This document shows, one piece after another, positions 1-4,901 of a DNA stretch of 6,820 nt (the stretch's first letter is position 1; the number at the start of each line of letters is the position of its first letter). The notes below the pieces were generated by a model that did not search any database, was not told where the DNA came from, and saw nothing but the letters and a program-made list of their open reading frames with translations. Made by a program: the position numbers and the translations under genes. The DNA is from Phycisphaerales bacterium (GTDB lineage: Bacteria; Planctomycetota; Phycisphaerae; Phycisphaerales; SM1A02): assembly GCA_020427625.1 (NCBI GenBank), contig JAGQOI010000126.1, positions 1 through 6,820 of the forward strand, written 5' to 3'.

Positions 1-534
1 CCGCTGCCGAACGAGCCGCGGGCGGAGGTACCGGTCGCGCGCGGTGCCCCCGACGTGCGCGCGTTGCAAGCGATGGGGTGGCGGGTGGACTTGAACGAGC
101 GGATGTTCAAGGACGTGTCGGTGGTCGTGCGTGCCGACGGCCCGCTCGAGGCGATCGGCATGGGCTTCTCGCACACGAAGAAGCTCATGGTGCAGACCTA
201 TCTCACGATCGACCGTCTGCTCCGCGGCTCGGTCGGCATCGAGCAGTTGCGAGGCCCGGTCGGCATCGTGCACATCGGCACGATCGTCGCCGAGAAGGGG
301 TTGATGTACCTCATCCTGCTGCTGGCGATCATCAGCGTGAACCTGGCGGTGCTGAACTTCCTGCCGCTGCCGATCGTCGACGGCGGCCTGTTCCTGTTCC
401 TGGTGTACGAGAAGTTCAAGGGCCGCCCGCCCTCGGTCGCGTTCCAGAACGCCGCGACGCTCGCCGGCCTGTTCCTGCTCGTCGGCCTGTTCCTGGTCGT
501 GACCTACAACGACATCATGCGCCTCATCTCGTAG
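1..534 (+). CDS. RseP-like M50 site-2 protease, C-terminal part (5' end outside window)
   Basis: This is the carboxy-terminal 177 residues of an intramembrane zinc metalloprotease. The reading frame is open from base 1 and stops with TAG at 532-534. The diagnostic part is the M50 second motif, read as NFLPLPIVDGG, whose Asp (visible residue 127) is expected to be the third zinc ligand. It sits in a hydrophobic segment starting at about residue 100. A second hydrophobic stretch (LAGLFLLVGLFLVV) follows and the protein ends in NDIMRLIS, as RseP relatives do. The segment GPVGIVHIG before the membrane helix is also family-typical. The HExxH active-site helix and the PDZ domain(s) would lie upstream of the window. 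Members cleave transmembrane substrates, such as anti-sigma factors, inside the inner membrane; the substrate here is unknown. The GTG at 55 is internal, not a start. I am confident of the family, but not of orthology to E. coli RseP. Confidence 0.9.
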   Translation, partial: PLPNEPRAEVPVARGAPDVRALQAMGWRVDLNERMFKDVSVVVRADGPLEAIGMGFSHTKKLMVQTYLTIDRLLRGSVGIEQLRGPVGIVHIGTIVAEKGLMYLILLLAIISVNLAVLNFLPLPIVDGGLFLFLVYEKFKGRPPSVAFQNAATLAGLFLLVGLFLVVTYNDIMRLIS

Positions 535-565
535 TCCCGGTTCACCCTCGTAGTCCCGGTTCACC
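528..565. repeat. Perfect 19-bp tandem duplication across the protease stop codon
   Basis: The sequence ctcgtagtcccggttcacc occurs at 528-546 and again, immediately adjacent and without mismatch, at 547-565. The first copy contains the protease stop TAG (532-534) and the second copy carries the same TAG at 551-553. The last bases of the second copy (ttcacc) are also the first bases of the inverted-repeat element that starts at about 560. The duplication could be replication slippage, or a by-product of the element's arrival next to the gene end. Confidence 0.85.
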
Positions 566-706
566 ACGGAGACACGGAGGACACGGAGCGAAGACAGGAA
601 CTTGGGTTCGGAACGGTGGCGCGGGTCGCATTCGATCGATCGGGCGGCTCCGGCGCGCGAGTCCGAGACCAGATCCGCCTCTCGGTGTCTCGGTGTCTCC
701 GTGGTG
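562..706. repeat. Inverted-repeat (MITE-like) element, copy 1
   Basis: This 145-bp unit is bounded by a perfect 14-bp inverted repeat: caccacggagacac at 562-575 and its reverse complement at 693-706. Similarity between the two ends continues inward imperfectly as repeats of a cacggag-type motif. The centre (620-666) carries a 47-bp block shared with copy 2 at 46 of 47 positions, and inside it is the self-complementary cgatcgatcg (633-642). No protein is credibly encoded. From general knowledge, ccacggagacacggag-type repeats are dispersed in many bacterial genomes and often create spurious ORFs with HGDTE or CLRG strings; I could not check that here. It could be a non-autonomous mobile element or a REP/BIME-like repeat. 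Confidence 0.75.
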
Positions 707-725
707 CATCTTCCGAAGGGGATGG

Positions 726-864
726 ACCACGGAGACACGAAGACACGGAGCGACAGGAATCGGTTCGGAATGCCATCGCGGGTCGCATTCGATCGATCGG
801 GCGGCTGCGGCGCGCGAGTCCGAAACCCGATTCTGCCTCTCCGTGCCCTCCGTGCCTCCGTGGT
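726..864. repeat. Inverted-repeat (MITE-like) element, copy 2
   Basis: This second unit of about 139 bp has the same orientation as copy 1, 19 bp downstream of it. Its ends, accacggagacac at 726-738 and its counterpart at 852-864, pair with one mismatch. The core block at 777-823 matches 620-666 of copy 1 except for one base (g807 against c650). The pair as a whole is bounded by ttcaccacggag (560-571) and ctccgtggtgaa (856-867), so the compound unit also has inverted ends. Several arm differences in this copy are A/G transitions, which would be U-G wobble pairs in a minus-strand RNA. The right edge touches the A-tract of the neighbouring terminator. Confidence 0.73.
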
Positions 865-865
865 G

Positions 866-898
866 AAAAAACCCCCGCCGGACGGGTCCGACGGGGGT
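866..898 (-). terminator. Intrinsic (rho-independent) terminator of the haloperoxidase-like gene
   Basis: Read on the minus strand, a 12-bp stem pairs bases 898-887 with 882-871. It is ACCCCCGUCGGA against UCCGGCGGGGGU, with one U-G wobble and a CCCG loop, followed by six U residues encoded by the A-run 866-871. The hairpin lies 36 bases after the minus-strand stop codon at 935-937. On the plus strand the same stem has a C-A mismatch and no U-tract, so it is directional. It should also stop minus-strand transcription from entering the repeats and the protease gene. Confidence 0.9.
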
Positions 899-934
899 GA
901 AGATGATGCGATCGAGGGGGATCAGCCGCGGGGA

Positions 935-2992
935 TCAACCCCAGTTGGCGAGGAGCATGGCGAGGTCGGCGGGTCCGACGACGCCGTCGCCGTCGAGGTC
1001 CTCGGGGCAGTCGGCGCAGGCGCCCCAGTTGGCGAGGAGCGACGCGAGGTCGGCGGGACCGACGGTGCCGTCGCAGTCGAAGTCGGCGTCGTTGCAGAAC
1101 GCCGTGCCGTTGAAGTACTCGATGGCGCGGCCATAGGCCTGCGGACCGAGGATGTCGCCGTTCAGACGGCCGGGGAGGTCGTCCTGCGGCGGGTGGATGC
1201 CGCCCCAGATGCGGGAGAGGCTGGTCTGGTCCGACGCATCCTGGTACTTCGCCCACTGGAGGGTGATGTCCATGGTCGGGCCGTCCTCGAAGACGAGGAA
1301 CTCGTTCTGCGGGCACTCGAACTCGCCGAGACCGCCGGGGAAGTACTCATCGCCCGTGAGGAGCGTGAGGATGTGGGCGGCGCAGCGGCTGTAGGTCGAG
1401 TGACCGGAGTAGTAGCCGGGGAACGGCGGGGAGACGAACGTCGGCCGCTGGTACGGCCACCAGTTCTCGGCGAGGATCCAGCCGACGCCGGCGTAGTCGA
1501 CCTCGGGATCCGGCACGTAGTCCGGGCCGCGCCAGGCATAGAGGGCGATCTTGCCGACGTTCTCACCCTTCTTGCCGGCGAGGTGCTCATGACGTTCGCC
1601 GGGCTGGATGGTCTCTTCGGTGACGACCTCGATGTAGCCCGGGTAGAGCGGGATGCCGTCCGGGTTGTATGAGGGCTGCTTCGGATCGCTGCTCTGGCCC
1701 TGGTCGGCGAGGAAGCGGATCGCGGAGACCGGGCGGATGTAGTCGTAGCGGCCCTTCGCCGACCAGCAGGTCACCGCGGTGTCGTGCATCGCGGCACCGA
1801 GGGTAAGGTAGGACTTCACGTCCCATTCGAGGTCGTCGAGGATCGGGCCCTCGCCGCCGAGACGCTTCTCGAGCAGCGGGTGGTCGCTCACGTAGTTCAG
1901 GATGGTGAACCAGTGACCGGGGGGCGTCTCGGACGCCGGACCGTCGGCCCAGAACTCGGCGAGGATGCGGGTGTAGTCGCCGCGAAGGACCATCTCGGGC
2001 TCGTACGGCTCACCAGTGACCGGGTTGATCGGATGGCCGGTGCCGTTGTCGCCGCCCTCGAAGTAGTCGTAGAACGCGTGGGGGTCGCCGTCGAAGCTGT
2101 GCGCGCCGCCGATGGTCGCCGGCGAGATGTCGATCATGACGCCGTCGTCCGGATCGAGATGGCTCGACCAGACGGCGACCATCGCGAAGCCCCACTTGTA
2201 CTCGTCGTCACCGATGCCGCCGTGCAGCGGCGGCGCACCCGGGTCGAGCCACAGCTTGTAGGTGTAGTCGGTGTAGTCGTCGTAGTGATAGCTGACCTGG
2301 TCCTCGGTGAGCGAGAACGGCGTCACCTCGCCCCACTCCGGGCTCACCGCCGGCGGATAGCCGAACGGGATCGGGTTGCCGGACTGATCGATGAAGTACT
2401 CAAGCGCGAGGGGCTGCCATCGGTTCGCATCGATGATCTCCGGGTTGCCCGGCAGTTCAACGATGAGCGGCGGATTGAGCGGCTGATAGAACTGGTTCGC
2501 GTAGTTGTTCTGCTCGTTCGAACCATCGTTCTGGCCGAACGCGATGATCGTCGCGGCACATCGGTTCCCGACCGCCGCCGGCGACGGGCCGATCGTCGAC
2601 GTGAAGTTCGGGTCGTACCCGAGGTCGTTCATCTTCGCGATGTACTGCGGCTCCATGAGCGCGAAGCCCGGCGAGTTCGCGAAGCGATAGTCGAGCAGTC
2701 GGAACGCGGCATAGGAGATCGCCTCGTTCCGCGCCGCCTCGATGTCGCGTGCGGTCGCCTTCTCATTGATGAGCACCTGGTCCGCCACGTCGTCGTAGGC
2801 GGCCCACACGTCGTACATCGCGGCCGAAACGTGGAACAGGTTGCGAGCATGTACCGTCGGCCGGGACAGATCGTGCCGGATCGACTCGAGCAGCAGCTCG
2901 TTCCACTGTCGCGCCACCGACTGGGTGCCCGCGAGTGCCGTCGGCGCCGTCGCAGCCACGGCCAGCGCCGCCGCGATCGTCACCGTCTTCAT
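935..2992 (-). CDS. Secreted vanadium-dependent haloperoxidase-like (PAP2 superfamily) protein with C-terminal dockerin-like repeats
   Basis: This 685-residue protein begins with a Sec signal peptide (residues 1-21, hydrophobic core then ALA before Gly22). The N-terminal domain (WNELLLESIRHD, then NLFHVSAAMYDVWAAYDD) is typical of this family. The vanadate/phosphate-binding residues of chloroperoxidase-type enzymes are all present with matching local spacing. K413 and R420 lie in the AKGRYDYIRPVSAIR region, S529-G530-H531 in YSGHST, and R594 and H600 in SRIWGGIH. H531 would be the catalytic His. Members oxidise halides with hydrogen peroxide or act as acid phosphatases; motifs alone do not decide which. 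The interval K413-S529 is about 116 residues against 49 in the fungal chloroperoxidase numbering I recall. Two acidic repeats end the protein. I chose the ATG at 2992 because AGAGGA precedes it and the signal peptide follows directly. An in-frame ATG at 3007 would add MIRGR, and the frame is open upstream to 3109. It is monocistronic, with its own terminator. Confidence 0.88.
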   Translation of the reverse strand: MKTVTIAAALAVAATAPTALAGTQSVARQWNELLLESIRHDLSRPTVHARNLFHVSAAMYDVWAAYDDVADQVLINEKATARDIEAARNEAISYAAFRLLDYRFANSPGFALMEPQYIAKMNDLGYDPNFTSTIGPSPAAVGNRCAATIIAFGQNDGSNEQNNYANQFYQPLNPPLIVELPGNPEIIDANRWQPLALEYFIDQSGNPIPFGYPPAVSPEWGEVTPFSLTEDQVSYHYDDYTDYTYKLWLDPGAPPLHGGIGDDEYKWGFAMVAVWSSHLDPDDGVMIDISPATIGGAHSFDGDPHAFYDYFEGGDNGTGHPINPVTGEPYEPEMVLRGDYTRILAEFWADGPASETPPGHWFTILNYVSDHPLLEKRLGGEGPILDDLEWDVKSYLTLGAAMHDTAVTCWSAKGRYDYIRPVSAIRFLADQGQSSDPKQPSYNPDGIPLYPGYIEVVTEETIQPGERHEHLAGKKGENVGKIALYAWRGPDYVPDPEVDYAGVGWILAENWWPYQRPTFVSPPFPGYYSGHSTYSRCAAHILTLLTGDEYFPGGLGEFECPQNEFLVFEDGPTMDITLQWAKYQDASDQTSLSRIWGGIHPPQDDLPGRLNGDILGPQAYGRAIEYFNGTAFCNDADFDCDGTVGPADLASLLANWGACADCPEDLDGDGVVGPADLAMLLANWG
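938..1084 (-). other. Two dockerin-like / EF-hand-like C-terminal repeats of the haloperoxidase-like protein
   Basis: Residues about 637-657 and 665-685 repeat a pattern of the form DxDxDGxVGPADLAxLLANWG. The repeats are 28 codons apart and joined by ACADCPED. The three spaced Asp residues followed by Gly resemble the calcium loop of type I dockerin repeats. At DNA level, 939-1000 and 1023-1084 match at 54 of 62 positions, so this is a recent or conserved internal duplication. The second repeat ends exactly at the stop codon. I recall such NWG-ending tails on secreted proteins of Phycisphaerae. A role in calcium binding, anchoring or sorting is inference. Confidence 0.75.
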
Positions 2993-3220
2993 GCGTCCTC
3001 TGATCATCTTCTTCGTTCCCCATCTAAGAGATTGTTGACGAACAGTGCGTCGGGCCGACGCCCGTCGCCGAACTCGGTGGTGTCCATGGGACGCGTCACG
3101 CGTACGCAACCGGCGATTCGATCCGGCGGCGTCCGCCGCGTGGTCGACTCACCGTCTCCATGGACGTTGTCATGCAGGGCCCTCGCCGGACTCCGGTCCG
3201 AACGCGTCCCCCTCCCTCGA

Positions 3221-3255
3221 AACACCCTTCATGATTTCCCATGAATGGGGTGCGT
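3221..3255. promoter_or_regulatory. Imperfect hairpin / dyad upstream of the SDR gene
   Basis: The inner stem is ttcatg (3228-3233) pairing with catgaa (3240-3245). After a two-base bulge the outer arms caccc and ggggtg also pair, giving a dyad of about 35 bp. It lies about 50 bp upstream of the putative -10 box. It lacks a following T-tract on either strand, apart from A-rich sequence at 3262-3267, so a terminator is unlikely. An operator is possible, but this is speculative. Confidence 0.3.
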
Positions 3256-3274
3256 TCAAGGAAAAAACGAACGT

Positions 3275-3305
3275 TTGCTCCGCATCGGTCACCGCTCGCG
3301 ATAAT
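3275..3305 (+). promoter_or_regulatory. Possible promoter of the SDR gene
   Basis: GATAAT at 3300-3305 matches five of six bases of the bacterial -10 consensus, in otherwise GC-rich DNA. It lies 62 bases before the chosen ATG. The best -35 candidate is TTGCTC at 3275-3280, which is a weak match and sits 19 bases away, longer than the ideal 17. The call rests mostly on the -10 box. Confidence 0.3.
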
Positions 3306-3367
3306 ACCGAACCCGAGACCACGCCGGGCCTTGGCCCGCAGCCGCCTTCGCTTCCGTGGAGAGATTC

Positions 3368-4099
3368 ATGAGTATTCACGACGCACCGGAGCGACCCGTC
3401 GCCCTCGTCACCGGCGCCGGATCCGGCATCGGACGCGCCGTCGCCGTCGCCCTGGCCGCGTCCGGACACGACCTCGCCCTCGTCGGACGACGCGCCGACG
3501 CGCTGGAGACCACCATCGAGGCCGCCCGCGCCGGCGCGCCCGACGCCGCGCTCATTGCCGTGCCCGCCGATCTCGCCCAGCCTCACGCGCCCGCATCGGT
3601 CGTCGCGACGACGGTCGAACACTTCGGGCGCCTGCATGCGATCGTGAATAATGCGGGGTACGCCGCGCTCGCCGACGTCGCCGACACGACGATCGACACC
3701 CTCGAGACCTCGTTCAGCATTAATTCGTTCGCGCCGGCGCTGCTCGTCGCCGCGGCCTGGCCCGTCTTCGTCCGACAGGGGCACGGTCGGGTCATCAACA
3801 TCTCGTCGATGGCGACGTTCGATCCGTTTCCGGGCTTCTTCGTCTATGCCGCCGCCAAGGCCGCGCTGGAGAGCATGACCCGGTCGATCCAGTCCGAGGG
3901 TCGGCGTCACGGCATCCGCGCCTGGAGCATCGCGCCCGGCGCCGTCGAGACCGCCATGCTGCGTGGCCTGTTCCCCGCCAGCGCCCTGCCGGCCTCGAAG
4001 ACCCTTGCGCCGGACACGATCGCGGCCGTCGTCGTCGACTGCCTGCTCGGACGTCGCGACGACGCCGCCGGCACGGTCATTCCGATGCCGAACCCCTGA
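3368..4099 (+). CDS. Short-chain dehydrogenase/reductase (classical SDR family)
   Basis: This 243-residue cytoplasmic oxidoreductase has a single Rossmann domain, a normal length for classical SDRs. Visible motifs are the dinucleotide-binding TGAGSGIG (residues 15-22), NNAG (94-97), the catalytic Ser147, Tyr160 and Lys164 (YAAAK), and PGAVET near the C-terminus. Ser and Tyr are 13 residues apart, as in the family. Two arginines (R41, R42) follow Gly40 at the end of the second strand, which suggests NADP(H) preference. The substrate cannot be told from sequence. I chose the ATG at 3368 because GGAGAG lies four bases upstream. The in-frame GTG at 3356 would add only MERF and would overlap that ribosome binding site. 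The gene converges on smpB with 48 bp between the stop codons and has no same-strand neighbour, so context gives no clue to pathway. Confidence 0.93.
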   Translation: MSIHDAPERPVALVTGAGSGIGRAVAVALAASGHDLALVGRRADALETTIEAARAGAPDAALIAVPADLAQPHAPASVVATTVEHFGRLHAIVNNAGYAALADVADTTIDTLETSFSINSFAPALLVAAAWPVFVRQGHGRVINISSMATFDPFPGFFVYAAAKAALESMTRSIQSEGRRHGIRAWSIAPGAVETAMLRGLFPASALPASKTLAPDTIAAVVVDCLLGRRDDAAGTVIPMPNP

Positions 4100-4123
4100 C
4101 TCGAGGTCGAATCGCCGTCGAGT
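4099..4123. other. Short inverted repeat between convergent SDR and smpB genes
   Basis: The sequence actcga (4099-4104) pairs with tcgagt (4118-4123) across a 13-base loop, in the 48-bp gap between two convergent stop codons. No T-tract follows on either strand, so it is not a canonical intrinsic terminator. It may be a weak bidirectional structure or chance. Confidence 0.2.
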
Positions 4124-4147
4124 CGACGTCGGTGTCCGCACGATGAA

Positions 4148-4615
4148 TCAGGACAGCGCCCGGTCGATCTCGCGCTGCGCGTCCCGCTTCGCGAGGTCCT
4201 GGCGCTTGTCGCTGCGGCTCTTGCCCCGCGCGAAGCCGATGAGCAGCTTGGCCCGACCGCCCTTGAAGTAGAGTTTGAGCGGCACCAGCGTCGTGCCCTT
4301 CTCGCGCAGTCGGATGAGCAGTTTGCGGATCTCCCGCCCGTGGGCGAGGAGGACGCGGGCGCGGACGGGATCGTGGTTGTGGCCCGCCGCCGGGGGATAC
4401 TCGGCGATGTGGACGCCGTGCAGGGTCAGCGTCCAGGGATCGGCGGCGGCGCGCACGAACCCCTCGCCGAGACTCGCCTGCCCGTCCCGCACGGACTTCA
4501 CCTCGGTGCCGAGGAGCTTGATGCCGCACTCGAGCGTGTCGACGATGAGATAGTTGTGCCGCGCCTTGCGGTTCTCGATCGTCGGCTCGTTCGTCGTCTT
4601 CTTGTGCTTCGCCAT
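4148..4615 (-). CDS. smpB: SsrA-binding protein SmpB
   Basis: SmpB binds the tRNA-like part of tmRNA and delivers it to stalled ribosomes, starting trans-translation: the nascent chain is tagged for proteolysis and the ribosome released. The 155-residue product matches the family's usual 150-160. It has ENRKARHNYLI near the N-terminus, ECGIKLLGTEVKSVRDG, LLAHGREIRKL and a basic tail (GKSRSDKRQDLAKRD) of the kind that enters the mRNA channel. I chose the ATG at 4615 because MAKHKK followed by the conserved block is the normal N-terminus. The frame stays open to 4852, but that extension is Pro/Arg-rich and unlike the family. No clear Shine-Dalgarno sequence precedes 4615. The partner ssrA (tmRNA) gene is not in the window. 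Confidence 0.96.
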   Translation of the reverse strand: MAKHKKTTNEPTIENRKARHNYLIVDTLECGIKLLGTEVKSVRDGQASLGEGFVRAAADPWTLTLHGVHIAEYPPAAGHNHDPVRARVLLAHGREIRKLLIRLREKGTTLVPLKLYFKGGRAKLLIGFARGKSRSDKRQDLAKRDAQREIDRALS

Positions 4616-4901
4616 GCTCGGGCGCTGTGCGGGTCGGTGGATGGGGGGGAGCCGGTGGCCCGGACGGGATGGCGGTCGGGGATCTCGCGGGCGTTCGAGG
4701 TCCGGCGACGGCTGTGACGATACGGGCGTGCGGGCGTCGGGACAACCGGGCGGCCCGGGTCCGATCGGCGGCGGTCGGGGGATGGAGCGGAACCCAGCCC
4801 GGACTGGTGCGTTTAACTCGGTGGGCCGGTTCGGTCTCCGCGATCGGTCCATGACGTCAATTCAGGCAGTTTGTGAACCAACAGGAAAGAGAGACATCCT
4901 C
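4616..4901. other. Divergent spacer between smpB and the metallopeptidase gene
   Basis: These 286 bases are very GC-rich over 4616-4800 and less so near the metallopeptidase. Open frames exist on both strands but have no recognisable domain. I looked for tmRNA or tRNA signatures because smpB is adjacent and saw none. A perfect 8-bp palindrome, tgacgtca, occurs at 4852-4859. No convincing promoter hexamers could be assigned to either gene. Confidence 0.55.
4889..4893 (+). promoter_or_regulatory. Ribosome binding site deciding the metallopeptidase start
   Basis: A purine-rich run (aggaaagagag, 4883-4893) ends in GAGAG eight bases before the ATG at 4902. It favours that start over the in-frame ATG at 4851, which has no such sequence in front of it and would put 17 polar residues ahead of the signal peptide. 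Confidence 0.5.

Larger units (their letters stand above)
2993..3367. other. Divergent intergenic region between the haloperoxidase-like gene and the SDR gene
   Basis: These 375 bases must carry the promoters of two divergent genes. The reading frames here have no recognisable domain and look like GC-rich noise. On the haloperoxidase side I see no convincing -35/-10 pair. The dehydrogenase-proximal half is less GC-rich and holds a hairpin (3221-3255), an A-run (3262-3267) flanked by cgttc/gaacg (3253-3257 and 3269-3273), and a -10-like GATAAT (3300-3305). A short palindrome, cgggccttggcccg (3325-3338), lies between that box and the dehydrogenase ribosome binding site. Confidence 0.6.

Noticed and set aside
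562..864. CRISPR-like repeat array
   Set aside because: There are only two ~140-bp units with a long conserved core and inverted ends. There are no short regular repeats with unique spacers, and no cas genes.
542..1316. Several short and medium open frames over the repeat elements, with HGDTE or CLRG-type strings
   Set aside because: These follow from the repeated ccacggagacacgg motif read in different frames. The product is not protein-like and has no start context.
1784..3244. A 486-codon open frame on the plus strand opposite the haloperoxidase-like gene
   Set aside because: Same artefact: low-complexity Arg/Val-rich product, no recognisable motif, and the minus strand has a complete signal peptide and all binding residues.
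3170..4141. A 323-codon minus-strand frame opposite the SDR gene
   Set aside because: It is Gly/Arg/Asp-rich without motifs and opposite a textbook SDR with all catalytic residues.
4616..4852. N-terminal extension of SmpB up to 4852
   Set aside because: The extra residues are Pro/Arg-rich and unlike SmpB, and the conserved protein starts normally at 4615.
4852..4859. Palindrome tgacgtca as an operator
   Set aside because: A single 8-bp palindrome without extended symmetry is easily expected by chance in several kilobases, and no regulator gene is nearby.
4616..4901. tmRNA (ssrA) or tRNA next to smpB
   Set aside because: No tRNA-like acceptor/T-arm signature, no CCA end and no tag-encoding frame could be recognised on either strand.
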